Numbered from the stretch's first letter, positions 25,921 to 40,765 are shown. The stretch is 64,000 bases of DNA from Megascapheus bottae (GCA_024803745.1 JANJXV010000129.1:1488001-1552000), one strand, 5' to 3'. The notes: generated from the letters alone by a model not told the origin. Numbers and translations: made by a program.

Positions 25921-27301
25921 GAAAGTTGTAGTGTGTGGGGAGGATGATGGGGTCAAATACATTTCTTCTTAGAAATTTACCTCATCTGGTTGCCCTGGAT
26001 TTTCCTGGCCTTCTTCTTAGAGAAAGTTCTGTTATACTGGATTTGTGGCTTGGCAATGATCAAGCATGTACATCTTCGTGTAAGATATCCACAACTTCCA
26101 TGCCTGAGACTCGAGTTTCCTGACCTTTGGCAACAGCACAGCAACATCTTTCTTCCTCCTGAGCCACAGGCCAAGTGAGCTGGCTTGAGCTGGTTGTTAG
26201 TTACAGTGGCTTGGTTACCAGGGTTCCATATTCTGTTCCATTGTGAGGGAGGCAGGGTCACCTTTCAGGGCCCAATGACCAAAGATCCTTGCTCACAGAA
26301 GACCTCAACAAAGACATACTGGAGGCTGAATCTCTCCTCCAATCTCACAATATACATGTGGATGTAGTATACAGCACACCTTATTTGTCCTATCCCAATA
26401 TCTTCCACTAGGCCCAACTACCAGTCTGGTCTCAGGCTCAAGGAGACTTTCTTAGGTAAGATCCAGACTTAAGGGTCAATATTGCCCTCATCCTTTACAA
26501 AACATTTGCTTCACAGTGCCTTCTCTGCCTGCATTTGCCCCTTGTCGAATTTTTTTTTGTTTTTGGTAGTCTTGGGACTTGACCTCAGAGTGTGAACATT
26601 GTTCTTGGGCTTTCTTTAGGCTTTAGCTGTCCCACCGATCCACAGCACCACTTGCAGCGTTTTCTATTTATGTGGTAATAAGGAATCAAACCTGAGGCTT
26701 ATTGCTTGGTAGCCAAGTACTCTACCACTAGGTCAAACACACAGGGCATCTTGCACATATTTTTGACGTCAATCTACTAGGATATTATTAGGGTTCTGTA
26801 TCCTAATCAATTTTTTCCTGATGATTAGCTTTGCTGTCATGTGTAAAAAATTCAAGAGGGAAAAACACAGAAGAATTAGTGAAATTTAAAAAAAAAGCAT
26901 TAGACACAGTTAAGTGTTCATTCTTTGTAGGAGAAAGGATATTTGGATATGATGATGATGATGATGATGATGACTTTATAATTACTATGTCAGGGTTGAG
27001 AGTTTGGCATAGTGGTAGAGTGCTTGCCTAGCATCCATGAAGATCTGGGTTTGATTGCTCAGTACCACATAGATAGAAAATCTAGATGTGGCACTGTGGC
27101 TCAAGTGGCAGAGGGCTAGACTTGAGAAAACCCGAGGACAGTGCTCAGGCCCTGAATTCAAGCCCCAAGACTGGCAGAAAGATAAAAGAAAATAAAAATG
27201 CTTTTTACGAGCTAATTCACTCACAGCTTTTGCTTCTGAAATCTTCGCTTCTGCATCTTGTGAAATACCCCTTTCCCTCAACGTAGAGAAGAAAAACAGA
27301 T
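25921..27301 (+). repeat. Non-L1 flank of array unit, copy D
   Basis: GAT tract at 26950-26973. It has more private substitutions than the other internal flanks, for example 'gatcaagcatgtacatcttcg' changes near 26058, 'ccgatccacagc' near 26636 and 'gggttctg' near 26790. Confidence 0.9.
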
Positions 27302-27861
27302 CCATCCCATGGTCCACTGTGAGGCCACTGGTTGGGCTAAGAGCTAGTCGTGCAGCAACACATAAGTTTTATTCTAATACTTTCCAAACTTTGTACTCAA
27401 ATATGCTACCTACTTACCAACTTATGTCAGTTATCCTTATGCTATAACTTTTCTTCATTACTACAATATTCTTACACTCCTACGTTAATCCTCTTGCACC
27501 TCCCCTGACCTCTCTCATTCTTTTTTTCTATCTCTGGACCTCTGCTCGTCTTTCAACCCTTATACTGCACGAATCTACACTTGATGGCTGTTGAGCAATA
27601 TTGTATATGTAGGTGGTTAATTATTCTCTAAGCTCAGAGGGACTTAAAGACAGTAGAGATTGGATTGAGAGGTTTATTGTTTTGGGTGTAAATCGCTTAT
27701 CAGTGGTTGTATTAGGCTGGTCTGTAAGTGCACAAAAAGAAAGAGCGATAATACCAATCAAAACTTGTGAACATCTAGTGTCTGCGAGCTACAGAGGTCT
27801 AGGTTGGTTATATCTGAAAAACTGTAATCGTATTTAGTAGTAATCTTGCTCCCATTTTCAA

Positions 27862-29045
27862 ATGGGCAGAACAAGAAACTCAAGAAAAATGTCAAATCAA
27901 GAAACAACATCCCCCACCCAATGTAAACTGACAATGGAACAGTCACTGGCAAACCTAGAGGAGAGTCTTCCAATTGCTACACAAATGCAATTGATAAACA
28001 TCATTAATGAAAAATGTGAAAATATAAAGAAAGAGATAATGGAGGAAGCCATACCTGAACAAGAGGAAAGCAAAAACAAGGTGATAAGTGAAAAAGAAGA
28101 AGCCATAAAGGAGGCCATAATAAAGGTTTTTCAAAGAAAGATGGATGAATTCATAGAATCCACAAATAAAAACGTGACCAAACTCCAGCAAATATCCAAA
28201 GAAAATAAAGCTACTGAGCTAACCACTCAAAAGGAAATCAAGGAGATAAAGAAATCCATACATGATCTAAAACAAGGGATGCAAGGCATCAAAAGTGAGC
28301 AATTAGAAGCAAGGGAGATGAAAAATAAAGTAGATAGCTTTGATAGCAGGTTAGACATTGCAGAGGAGAGAATTTCCGTGGCTGAAGATAATTTAGGTAT
28401 TATAAAGAACAGAAAATGAGTCAATCCAAATCTAGGAAATATGGGAGAGCGCTTCAGGAGGTCCAAGATACAATTAGGAAGCCTAATTTAAGGCTAGTTG
28501 GTACTGAGGAGGGCGTGGAGAAAGAGGTCAATGGTATTGGAAATATACTTCAGGGAATCATCTCAGAGAATTTCCCAAATATCCAGAAGGGCAGGCCCAT
28601 CCAGATACGAGAAGCTTTTAGATCACCAAACAGACCTGACCAGAAAAGAACATCCCACCGACACATTGTGATCCGAACTGGATCAATAGAAACGAAAGGA
28701 AAGATCCTAAAGGCAGCCAGGGAAAAGGGATCAGTAACCTACAAAGGCAAACCAATCAGAATAACCCCAGATTTCTCAGCAGAGACCATGCAAGCACGAA
28801 GTGACTGGAAGCATATATGTCATACCCTTATATCAAATAACTACCAACCAAGAATACTGTAGCCAGCTAAGCTCTCATTCATAACTGAGGGAAAAATAAA
28901 AACATTCCATTCCAGGGAAAAGCTGCAACAATATGTCGAAACAAAACCAACACTACAGAGAATTCTCAAAGATGCTCTATACATAGAAAACCAAAATAAA
29001 TGCAATATAGGGAAAGAAATGGCACCTAAACAGCATACCATCTAA
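27862..29045 (+). pseudogene. LINE-1 ORF1 pseudogene, copy E
   Basis: The two open halves (27862-28419 and 28416-28862) are separated only by the shared frameshift, and the shared TAG is at 28860-28862. Apart from these founder lesions it is nearly undamaged, so it is a good reference copy for the array ORF1. Confidence 0.9.
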
Positions 29046-29093
29046 GGACCACAAGAACTGTCAAGACACAGGCCCTACTAAAAGCTTTTAAAA

Positions 29094-32000
29094 ATGGTAG
29101 GAACTAATAAATATCTCTCAATCCTAACTCTCAATATCAATGGACTTAACTCTCCAATTAAACGGAATAGGTTGTCTACTTGGATCAAAAAGCAAGAGCC
29201 ATCGTTCTGCTGACTTCGAGAGACACAGCTTACCCAAAAACAATCATCTTTTGAAAGTGAGAGGTTGGAATAAACTCTATCAAGCTAACTGCCCCCATAA
29301 ACAGGCTAGAGTTGCCATCCTCATATCAGATACAATAGACTTCAAACTAAAATTAGTAAGAAAAGACAAAGAAGGTTACTACATACTACTAAAGGTATCT
29401 TTCCTCCCGGAAGACATAACAATCCCAAATATTTACACACCCAATCCCGGAGCTCCAAATTTCATCAAGCAAACTTTACTTACACTGAAACCATACATAG
29501 ATCGAAACACAGTGATTGTTGGTGAGTTTAACACACCACTCTCACCTATGGACAGATCAACAAGGCAAAAACTCAACAGAGAAACCTTAGAACTGAACAA
29601 CTATATAGACCAACTAGATCTAACAGACATCTGCAGAATATTCCACCCAGTAACACCACAATATACGTTTTTCTCAGCAGCACATGGAACATTTTCCAAA
29701 ATAGACCACATCTTAGGCCATAAAGCAAACCTGGACAGATTCAGAAACACTGAAATTATTCCATGCACACTCTCAGACCATAAAGGCATCAAATTGGAGC
29801 TGAACACACATCTCCACCAAAGAAAACCCTGTAACTCATGGAGACTGAACCACACATTGTTGAATCAAAAACAATGGGTAATCGAAGAGATCAGAACAGA
29901 TATCCAACTGTTTATGAAATTTAACAATAAGGAGCACACAAATATCAACTCCTTAGGGACACAACAAAGGCAGTACTCAGAGGAAAATTTATAGCGTAGA
30001 GTGCCTACAACAGCAAGTTGGAAAAATGGCAAACCAACTAGTTAATGTCTCACCTTAACCTCCTGGAAAAAGAGCAACAAACCAACCCTAAACCCATTAG
30101 GAGAAAGCAAATTATTAAAATCAAAGCAGAATTAAATTATTTGGAATAAAAAAAAACTATAGAAAGAATCAACAAAACAAGGAGTTGGTTCTTGAAAGAA
30201 TTAACAAAATTGACAAGCCCTTAGCAAATCTTACCAAAAAAAGAAGAGAGCATATCGAAATAAACAAAAACGCAGATGAAAATGGTAATATCACGACAGA
30301 AATGACCAAGATCCAGAATATCATGAGGGAATACTTCTCAAACCTTTACGCCAACAAATTTGAGAATCTAGAAGAAATGGATGAATTCCTAGACAATATT
30401 AACATACACACACTGAACCAAGAAGAGCTAACCCAACTCAACAGGCCTATTTCAAGCTCTGAAATAGAAATGGAAATTAGACAACTTCCACTTAAAAAGA
30501 GCCCAGGGCCAGATGGATTCACAGCTGAATTCTATAAGGTCTTCAAAGCAGAGCTCACACCAATACTCCTCAAGCTCTTCAATGAAATTGAAAATGAAGG
30601 TTCTTTACTAAACTGATTCTGTGAAGCCAGCATATCCCTCATCCCCAAACCAGACAGAGATTCATCAAAGAAAGAGATCTATACACCCATTTCTTTGATG
30701 AACATCGATGCAAAACTTCTCAACAAAATACTGGCCAACCGTCTACAACAACTCATCAAAAAAATATACACTATGATCAAACTGGATTCATCACAGGGAG
30801 GCAAAGCGGGTTTAACATACACAAATCAATTAATATAATTCAACACATCAACAGGAGCAGGGATAAAATCACATGATTGTCTCAATAGATGCGGAAAAGG
30901 CATTTGACAAGATCCAAAACCCCTTTATGTTAAAAGATGTGGAGAAACTAGGAATCCATGGAACATTTCTCAATGTAATAAAGGCTGTGTATGAGAAACC
31001 CACTGCTAGTATTATACTTAATGGTGAAAATCTAAAGCCATTCCCTCTAAAATCAGGAACGAGACAAGGATGCCCACTCTCTCCACTCTTTTTAACATAG
31101 TACTAGAATTCCTAGGCAGTGCAATATGGCAAGAAGCAAGCATAAAGGGGATCCAAGTAGGGAAAGAGGAAATAAAACTATCCCTCTTTGCAGATGACAT
31201 GATTCTGTATTTAAAGAATCCTATAGACTCTACTCCCAAGCTCCTTGAGCTGATTCAAAGCTTTGGAAGGGTAGCAGGCCATAAAATCAACCCTCACAAA
31301 TCAACTGCCTTACTTTACGCCAACACTGAGAGGAACGAGGCAATAATCAGGAAAGAAAATCCTTTCACAATAGCCTCAAAGAAAATAAAGTACCTAGCAA
31401 TTAGCTTAACTAAGAATGTAAAGGACCGTTTAGATGAAAACTTTAAAACCCTAAAAAAGGAAATTAAAGCAGAACTAAGGAAATTGAAAAACCTGCCATG
31501 CTCCTGGATTGGAAGAATCAACATTGTGAAAATGACAATCTTGCCAAGGGCTATCTACAAATTCAATGTAATACCCATCAACATCCCAATGTCCTTCTTT
31601 AAAGTCATAGAAGAGGCAATTCAAAATTTCATATGGAATAATAAAAGACCCCGTATAGCAAAAACACTTCTTAGCAGAAAGAACAGCGCTGGAGGAATTT
31701 CAATTCCAAACTTAAGGCTATATTACAGAGCTATAATTCTCAAAACAGCTTGGTACTGGCACAAGAACAGGCCTGAAGTCCAATGGAGTAGAACTGCCGA
31801 CCCAGATATTAAACCACAGACCTATGGCCACCTAATCTTTGACCAGGGAGCCAAAAAAATAGAATGGAAGAAAGATAGCCTCTTCAACAAGTTGTGCTGG
31901 CAGAACTGGTTAAACACCTGCAGAAAACTAAAGTTGGATCCTTCTTTGTCCCCTTGCACTAGAATTAACTCCAAATGGATCAAAGACCTGGAGGTAAAAG

Positions 32001-32935
32001 CTGACACACTGAAAAGTTTACAGGAAGGAATAGGAGATACACTAGGCCTCCTTGGTACAGGTCGAAACTTTCTTAATAAGGACCAAGAATCACAACAAAT
32101 CAGATTAAGGCTGAATAAGTGGGACTGCATTAAACTGCAGAGCTTTTGTATGGCAACGGATATAGCTAGTAAACTAATCAGGAAGCCTACAGAGTGGGAG
32201 AAGATCTTCACCACCCAAACAACGGAACAAGGCCTCATATCTAAAATATATCAACAACTCAAAAAATTGAATCACTCCAAAACTAACCTCCAAAGTAACA
32301 CCCATCCCATTACAAAATGGGCCAAAGACTTAAAGAGAGTCTTCTCAGAAGAAGAAACAAAAATGGCCTATAGACACATGAAGAAATGCTCAACATCTCT
32401 GGTCATAAAAGAAATACAAATCAAAACAAGTCTAAGATTCCACCTAACTCCAGTTAGAATGGCCAGGATAAGGAAAACGAATGACAACAGATGCTGGAGG
32501 GGATGTCGTCAGAAGGAATCACTACTACACTGTTGGTGGGAGTGCAAACTCGTTCAACCACTATGGAAAGCAGTGCGGCAGTGCCTCAAAACGCTAAACA
32601 TACAACTCCCCTATGACCCAGCAATTCCACTACTTGGCATTTACCCAACAATCCAGAAACAAGGGCATACTAAACCCACTAGCACAACAATGTTCATTGC
32701 AGCACTATTCACCATAGCAAAGATATGGAACCAACCCAGATGTCCCTCAGTTGATGAGAGGATCAACAAGTTGTGGTATTTGTACACAATGGAATTCTAT
32801 GCTGCTGTCAGAAAGAATGACATCGCCCCATTTGTTAGGAAATGGAAAGACTTAGAACAAATCATATTAAGTGAAGTAAGCCAGACTCAAAGGAACTTAG
32901 GCTCAGTGGTTTCCCTCATTCATCATAATCAGTAG
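29094..32935 (+). pseudogene. LINE-1 ORF2 pseudogene, copy E
   Basis: Shared endonuclease lesions, with 'SDH' intact. In RT a 1-bp deletion near 31088 ('ccactctttttaac') shifts the frame between 'CPLSPL' and 'NIVLEFLG'. From there the frame is open to the ancestral stop at 32935, with FADD at 31187-31198 and the knuckle 'CWRGC' followed by a conserved His and Cys. Confidence 0.9.
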
Positions 32936-33349
32936 AAACCTTGGGCTCTACTAGCAGAGATTGTCAATAGAGCAAAAGGCCATATATAAGGCCATATAAT
33001 GTGAAGCTAATTGAAAGGACCTCCAGGATATTGACACAAAAGCCATATAATGAATGATTGTTGTCCTTAATGTACTATGTTGTCTCTCATCTCGCTTGCT
33101 GTCCCTTGGTTATCCCATATTGGTATAGTATCTCACTTTGTTATCTGATATATTGAATTTATTTGTATTTGGATATTTGAAATTTGATAGGGAAGTGGGG
33201 AAAACCAAGACGGGTGGGGGTGTGGGGTTGGAGGGAAATGGGTACCAAGACATGTGAAAGGGTATCAATGTATGTGAATTAATGCACCTTCTATCTGGCA
33301 AATATCATCTAACCCTTTTACTAATTACAATAAAAAAAATGAAAAAAAA

Positions 33350-34720
33350 GAAAGTTGTAGTGTGTGGGGACGATGATGGGGTCAAATACATTTCTTCTTA
33401 GAAATTTACCTCATCTGGTTGCCCTGGATTTTCCTGGCCTTCTTCTTAGAGAAAGTTCTGTTATACTGGATTTGTGGCTTGGCAATGATCTAGCATGTAC
33501 ATCTTCGAGTAAGACATCCACAACTTCCATGCCTGAGACTCGAGTTTCCTGACCTTTGGCAACAGCACAGCAACATCTTTCTTCCTCCTGAGCCACAGGC
33601 CAAGTGAGCTGGCTTGAGCTGGTTGTTAGTTACAGTGGCTTGGTTACCAGGGTTCCATATTCTGTTCCATTGTGAGGGAGGCAGGGTCACCTTTCAGGGC
33701 CCAATGACCAAAGATCCTTGCTCACAAAAGAGCTCACCAAAGACATACTGGAGGCTGAATCTCTCCTCCAGTCTCACAATATACATGTGGATGTAGTATA
33801 CAGCACACCTTATTTGTCCAATCCCAATGTCTTCCACTAGGCCCAACTACCAGTCTGGTCTCAGGCTCAAGGAGCCTTTCTTAGGTAAGATCCAAACTTA
33901 AGGGTCAATATTGCCCTCATCCTTTACAAAACATTTGCTTCACAGTGCCTTCTCTGCCTGCATTTTGCCCCTTGTCGAATTTTTTTTGTTTTTGCTAGTC
34001 TTGGGACTTGACCTCAGAGTGTGAACATTGTTCTTGGGCTTTCTTTAGGCTTTAGCTGTCCCACCGAGCCACAGCACCGCTTGCAGCGTTTTCTATGTAT
34101 GTGGTAATGAGGAATCAAACCTGAGGCTTACTGCTTGGTAGCCAAGGACTCTCCCACTAGGTCAAACACACAGGGCATCTTGCACATATTTTTGACGTCA
34201 ATCTACTAGGATATTATTAGGTTTCTGTATCCTAATCAATTTTTTCCTGATGATTAGCTTTGCTGTCATTTGTAAAAAATGCAAGAGGGAAAAACACAGA
34301 AGAATTAGTGAAATTAAAAAAAAGCATTAGACACAGTTAAGTGTTCATTCTTTGTAGGAGAAAGGATATTTGGATATGATGATGATGATGATGATGACTT
34401 TATAATTACTATGTCAGGGTTGAGAGTTTGGCATAGTGGTAGAGTGCTTGCCTAGCATCCATGAAGATCTGGGTTTGATTGCTCAGTACCACATAGAGAG
34501 AAAATCTAGATGTGGCACTGTGGCTCAAGTGGCAGAGGGCTAGACTTGAGAAAACCCGAGGACAGTGCTCAGGCCCTGAATTCAAGCCCCAAGACTGGCA
34601 GAAAGATAAAATAAAAATGATTTTTACGAGCTAATTCACTCACAGCATTTGCTTCTGAAATCTTCGCTTCTGCATCTTGTGAAATACCCCTTTCCCTCAA
34701 CGTAGACAAGAAAAACAGAT
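33350..34720 (+). repeat. Non-L1 flank of array unit, copy E
   Basis: GAT tract at 34375-34397. It shares 'ggggacgatgatgg', 'agagctcacc', 'caccgcttgcagc' and 'gtcatttgtaaa' with the copy F flank. A private loss of 6 bp in the A-rich SINE tail lies near 34608. Confidence 0.9.
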
Positions 34721-35279
34721 CCATCCCATGGTCCACTGTGAGGCCACTGGTTGGGCTAAGAGCTAGTCGTGCAGCAACACATAAGTTTTATTCTAATACT
34801 TTCCAAACTTTGTACTCAAATATGCTACCTACTTACCAACTTATGTCAGTTATCCTTATGCTATAACTTTTCTTCATTACTACAATATTCTTACACTCCT
34901 ACGTTAATCCTCTTGCACCTCCCCTGACCTCTCTCATTTTTTTTTCTATCTCTGGACCTCTGCTCGTCTTTCAACCCTTATACTGCACGGATCTACACTT
35001 GATGGCTGTTGAGCAATATTGTATATGTAGGTGGCTAATTATTCTCTAGGCTCAGAGGGACTTAAAGACAATAGAGATTGGATTGAGAGGCTTATTGTTT
35101 TGGGTATAAATCGCTTCTCAGTGGTTGTATTAGGCTGGTCTATAAGTGCACAAAAAGAAAGAGTGATGATACCAATCAAAACCTGGGAACATCTATTGTC
35201 TGCGAGCTACAGAGGTCTAGGTTGGTTATATCTGAAAAACTATAATCGTATTTAGTAGTAATCTTGCTCCCATTTTCAA

Positions 35280-36462
35280 ATGGGCAGAACAAGAAACTCA
35301 AAAAAATGTCAAATCAAGAAACAACATCCCCCACCCAATGTAAACAGACAATGGAACAGTCACTGGCAAACCTAGAGGAGAGTCTTCCAATTGCTGCACA
35401 AATGCAATTGATAAACATCATTAATGAAAAATGTGAAAATATAAAGAAAGAGATAATGGAGGAAGCCATACCTGAACAAGAGGAAAGCAAAAACAAGGTG
35501 ATAAGTGAAAAAGGAGAAGCCATAAAGGAGGCCATAATAAAGGTTTTTCAAAGAAAGATGGATGAATTCAAAGAATCCACAAATAAAAACGTGACCAAAC
35601 TCCAGCAAATGTCCAATGAAAATAAAGCTACTGAGCTAACCACTCAAAAGGAAATCAAGGAGATAAAGAAATTCATACATGATCTAAAACAAGGGATGCA
35701 AGGCATTAAAAGTGAGCAATTAGAAGCAAGGGAGATGAAAAATAAAGTAGATAGCTTTGATAGCAGGTTAGACATTGCAGAGGAGGGAATTTCCGTGGCT
35801 GAAGATAATTTAGGTATTATAAAGAACAGAAAATGAGTCAATCCAAATCTAGGAAATATGAGAGAGCGCTTCAGGAGGTCCAAGATACAATTAGGAAGCC
35901 TAATTTAAGGCTAGTTGGTATTGAGGAGGGCGTGGAGAAAGAGGTCAATGGATTTGGAAATATACTTCAGGGAATCATCTCAGAGAATTTCCCAAATATC
36001 CAGAAGGGCAGGCCCATCCAGATACGAGAAGCTTTTAGAACCCCAAACAGACCTGACCAGAAAAGAACATCCCACCACCACATTGTGATCCGAACTGGAT
36101 CAATAGAAACGAAAGGAAAGATCCTAAAGGCAGCCAGGGAAAAGGGATCAGTAACCTACAAAGGCAAACCAATCAGAATAACCCCAGATTTCTCAGCAGC
36201 GACCATGCAAGCACGAAGTGACTGGAAGCATATATGTCATGCTCTTATATCAAATAACTACCAACCAAGAATACTGTAGCCAGCTAAGCTCTCATTCATA
36301 CCTGAGGGAAAAATAAAAACATTCCATTCCAGGGAAAAGCTGCAACAATATGTCGAAACAAAACCAACACTACAGAGAATTCTCAAAGATGCTCTATACA
36401 TAGAAAACCAAAATAAATGCAATATAGGGAAAGAAATGGCACCTAAACAGCATACCATCTAA
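35280..36462 (+). pseudogene. LINE-1 ORF1 pseudogene, copy F
   Basis: A 1-bp deletion after the start ('aaactcaaaaaaatgtc', near 35300) separates ATG 35280 from the main frame. A downstream ATG at 35306 ('MSNQETT') would still open the coiled-coil half to 35836. The RRM half is open at 35833-36279 up to the shared TAG. Confidence 0.88.
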
Positions 36463-36510
36463 GGACCACAAGAACTGTCAAGACACAGGCCCTACTAAAA
36501 GCTTTTAAAA

Positions 36511-39500
36511 ATGGTAGGAACTAATAAATATCTCTCAATCCTAACTCTCAATATCAATGGACTTAACTCTCCAATTAAACGGCATAGGTTGTCTAGTTGT
36601 ATCAAAAAGCAAGAGCCATCGTTCTGCTGACTTCAAGAGACACATCTTACCCCAAAACAATCATCTTTTGAAAGTGAGAGGTTGGAATAAACTCTATCAA
36701 GCCAACTGCCCCCATAAACAGGCTAGAGTTGCCATCCTCATATCAGATACAATAGACTTCAAACTAAAATTAGTAAGAAAAGACAAAGAAGGTTACTACA
36801 TACTACTAAAGGGATCTTTCCTCCCGGAAGACATAACAATCGTAAATATTTACACACCCAATCCCGGAGCTCCAAACTTCATCAAGCAAACTTTACTTAC
36901 ACTGAAACCATACATAGATCGAAACACAGTGATAGTTGGTGAGTTTAACACACCACTCTCACCTATGGACAGATCAACAAGGCAAAAACTCAACAGAGAA
37001 ACCTTAGAACTGAACAACTATATAGACCAACTAGATCTAACAGACATCTGCAGAATATTCCACCCAGTAACACCACAATATACGTTTTTCTCAGCAGCAC
37101 ATGGAACATTTTCCAAAATAGACCACATCTTAGGCCATTAAGCAAACCTGGACAGATTCAGAAACACTGAAATTATTCCATGCACACTCTCAGACCATAA
37201 AGGCATCAAATTGGAGCTGAACACACATCTCCACCAAAGAAAACCCTGTAACTCATGGAGACTGAACCACACATTGTTGAATCAAAAACAATGGGTAATC
37301 GAAGAGATCAGAACAGATATCCAACTGTTTATGAAATTTAACGATAAGGAGCACACAAATATCAACTCCTTAGGGACACAACAAAGGCAGTACTCAGAGG
37401 AAAATTTATAGCGTGGAGTGCCTACAACAGCAAGTTGGAAAAATGGCAAACAAACTAGTTAATGTCTCACCATAACCTCCTGGAAAAAGAGTAACAAACC
37501 AACCCTAATCCCATTAGGAGAAAGCAAATTATTAAAATCAAAGCAGAATTAAATTATTTGGAATAAAAAAAACTATAGAAAGAATCAACAAAACAAGGAG
37601 TTGGTTCTTGAAAGAATTAACAAAATTGACAAGCCCTTAGCAAATCTTACCAAAAAGAGAAGAGAGCATATCGAAATAAACAAAATCGCAGATGAAAATG
37701 GTAATATCACGACAGAAATGACCAAGATCCACAATATCATGAGGGAATACTTCTCAAACCTTTACGCCAACAAATTTGAGAATCTAGAAGAAATGGATGA
37801 ATTCCTAGACAAAATTAACATACACACACTGAACCAAGAAGAGCTAACCCAACTCAACAGGCCTATTTCAAGCTCTGAAATAGAAATGGAAATTAGACAA
37901 CTTCCACTTAAAAAGAGCCCAGGGCCAGATGGATTCACAGCTGCATTCTATAAGGTCTTCAAAGCAGAGCTCACACCAATACTCCTCAAGCTCTTCAATG
38001 AAATTGAAAATGAAGGTTCTTTACTAAACTGATTCTGTGAAGCCAGCATATCCCTCATCCCCAAACCAGACAGAGATTCATCAAAGAAAGAGATCTATAC
38101 ACCCATTTCTTTGATGAACATCGATGCAAAACTTCTCAACAAAATACTGGCCAACCGTCTACAACAACTCATCAAAAAAATATACACTATGATCAAACTG
38201 GATTCATCACAGGGAGGCAAAGCGGGTTCAACATACACAAATCAATTAATATAATTCAACACATCAACAGGAGCAGGGATAAAATCACATGATTGTCTCA
38301 ATAGATGCGGAAAAGGCATTTGACAAGATCCAAAACCCCTTTATGTTAAAAGATGTGGAGAAACTAGGAATCCATGGAACATTTCTCAATGTAATAAAGG
38401 CTGTGTATGAGAAACCCACTGCTAGTATTATACTTAATGGTGAAAATCTAAAGCCATTCCCTCTAAAATCAGGAACGAGACAAGGATGCCCACTCTCTCC
38501 ACTCCTTTTTAACATAGTACTAGAATTCCTAGGCAGTGCAATATGGCAAGAAGCAAGCATAAAGGGGATCCAAGTAGGGAAAGAGGAAATAAAACTATCC
38601 CTCTTTGCAGATGACATGATTCTGTATTTAAAGAATCCTATAGACTCTACTCCCAAGCTCCTTGAGCTGATTCAAAGCTTTGGAAGGGTAGCAGGCCATA
38701 AAATCAACCCTCACAAATCAACTGCCTTACTTTACGCCAACACTGAGAGGAACGAGGCAATAATCAGGAAAGAAAATCCTTTCACAATAGCCTCAAAGAA
38801 AATAAAGTACCTAGCAATTAGCTTAACTAAGAATGTAAAGGACCGTTTAGATGAAAACTTTAAAACCCTAAAAAAGGAAATTAAAGCAGAACTAAGGAAA
38901 TTGAAAAACCTGCCATGCTCCTGGATTGGAAGAATCAACATTGTGAAAATGACAATCTTGCCAAGGGCTATCTACAAATTCAATGTAATACCCATCAACA
39001 TCCCAATGTCCTTCTTTAAAGACATAGAAGAGGCAATTCAAAATTTCATATGGAATAATAAAAGACCCCGTATAGCAAAAACACTTCTTAGCAGAAAGAA
39101 CAGCGCTGGAGGAATTTCAATTCCAAACTTAAGGCTCTATTACAGAGCTATAATTCTCAAAACAGCTTGGTACTGGCACAAGAACAGGCCTGAAGTCCAA
39201 TGGAGTAGAACTGCCGACCCAGATATTAAACCACAGACCTATGGCCACCTAATCTTTGACCAGGGAGCCAAAAAAATAGAATGGAAGAAAGATAGCCTCT
39301 TCAACAAGTTGTGCTGGCAGAACTGGTTAAACACCTGCAGAAAACTAAAGTTGGATCCTTCTTTGTCCCCTTGCACTAGAATTGTCTCCAAATGGATCAA
39401 AGACGTGGAGGTAAAAGCTGACACACTGAAAAGTTTACAGGAAGGAATAGGAGATACACTAGGCCTCCTTGGTACAGGTCGAAACTTTCTTAATAAGGAC

Positions 39501-40352
39501 CAAGAATCACAACAAATCAGAGAAAGGCTGAATAAGTGGGACTGCATTAAACTGCAGAGCTTTTGTATGGCAACGGATATAGCTAGTAAACTAATCAGGA
39601 AGCCTACAGAGTGGGAGAAGGTCTTCACCACCCAAACAACGGAACAAGGCCTCATATCTAAAATATATCAACAACTCAAAAAATTGAATCACTCCAAAAC
39701 TAACCTCCAAAGTAACACCCATCCCATTACAAAATGGGCCAAAGACTTAAAGAGAGACTTCTCTGAAGAAGAAACAAAAATGGCCTATAGACACATGAAG
39801 AAATGCTCAACATCTCTGGTCATAAAAGAAATGCAAATCAAAACAAGTCTAAGATTCCACCTAACTCCAGTTAGAATGGCCAGGATAAGGAAAACGAATG
39901 ACAACAGATGCTGGAGGGGATTTGGTCAGGAGGAATCACTACTACACTGTTGGTGGGAGTGCAAACTCGTTCAACCACTATGGAAAGCAGTGAGGCAGTG
40001 CCTCAAAACGCTAAACATACAACTCCCCTATGACCCAGCAATTCCACTACTTGGCATTTACCCAACAATCCAGAAACAAGGGCATACTAAACCCACTAGC
40101 ACAACAATGTTCATTGCAGCACTATTCACCATAGCAAAGATATGGAACCAACCCAGATGTCCCTCAGTTGATGAGTGGATCAACAAGTTGTGGTATTTGT
40201 ACACAATGGAATTCTATGCTGCTGTCAGAAAGAATGACATCGCCCCATTTGTTAGGAAATGGAAAGACTTAGAACAAATCATATTAAGTGAAGTAAGCCA
40301 GACTCAAAGGAACTTAGGCTCAGTGGTTTCCCTCATTCATCATAATCAGTAG
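36511..40352 (+). pseudogene. LINE-1 ORF2 pseudogene, copy F
   Basis: The endonuclease part has a private AAA-to-TAA at 37139-37141 in addition to the shared damage. RT and C-terminal domain are open from 38289 to 40352 (687 aa), including '[10 protein letters not shown]', '[11 protein letters not shown]' and FADD at 38604-38615, to the normal stop. In the knuckle the second Cys is Phe ('CWRGFGQEE'), a probable loss of metal binding. Confidence 0.9.
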
Positions 40353-40765
40353 AAACCTTGGGCTCTACTAGCAGAGATTGTCAATAGAGCAAAAGGCCAT
40401 ATATAAGGCCATATAATGTGAAGCTAATTGAAAGGACCTCCAGGATATTGACACAAAAGCCATATAATGAATGATTGTTGTCCTTAATGTACTATGTTGT
40501 CTCTCATCTCGATTGCTGTCCCTTGGTTATCCCATATTGGTATAGTATCTCACTTTGTTATCTGATATATTGAATTTATTTGTATTTGGATATTTGAAAT
40601 TTGATAGGGAAGTGGGGAAAACCAAGACGGGTGGGGGTGTGGGGTTGGAGGGAAATGGGTACCAAGACATATGAAAGGGTATCAATGTATGTGAATTAAT
40701 GCACCTTCTATCTGGCAAATATCATCTAACCCTTTTACTAATTACAATAAAAAAATGAAAAAAAA

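Larger units (their letters stand above)
27302..33349 (+). mobile_element. LINE-1, copy E
   Basis: Complete L1 of the fourth full unit. Its ORF2 and 3'UTR share many derived variants with copy F: 'actgccgaccc', 'ttgaaaaacctgcc', 'gatgaacatcgatg' and a five-G 'ggtgggggtgtgg'. The E/F pair is probably a recent duplicate. Confidence 0.93.
34721..40765 (+). mobile_element. LINE-1, copy F
   Basis: Complete L1 of the fifth full unit. Its ORF1 shares 'aaaaaggagaagcc' and 'gaggagggaatttcc' with copy G, while its ORF2 and 3'UTR resemble copy E. It contains the longest open frame in the window. Confidence 0.93.
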
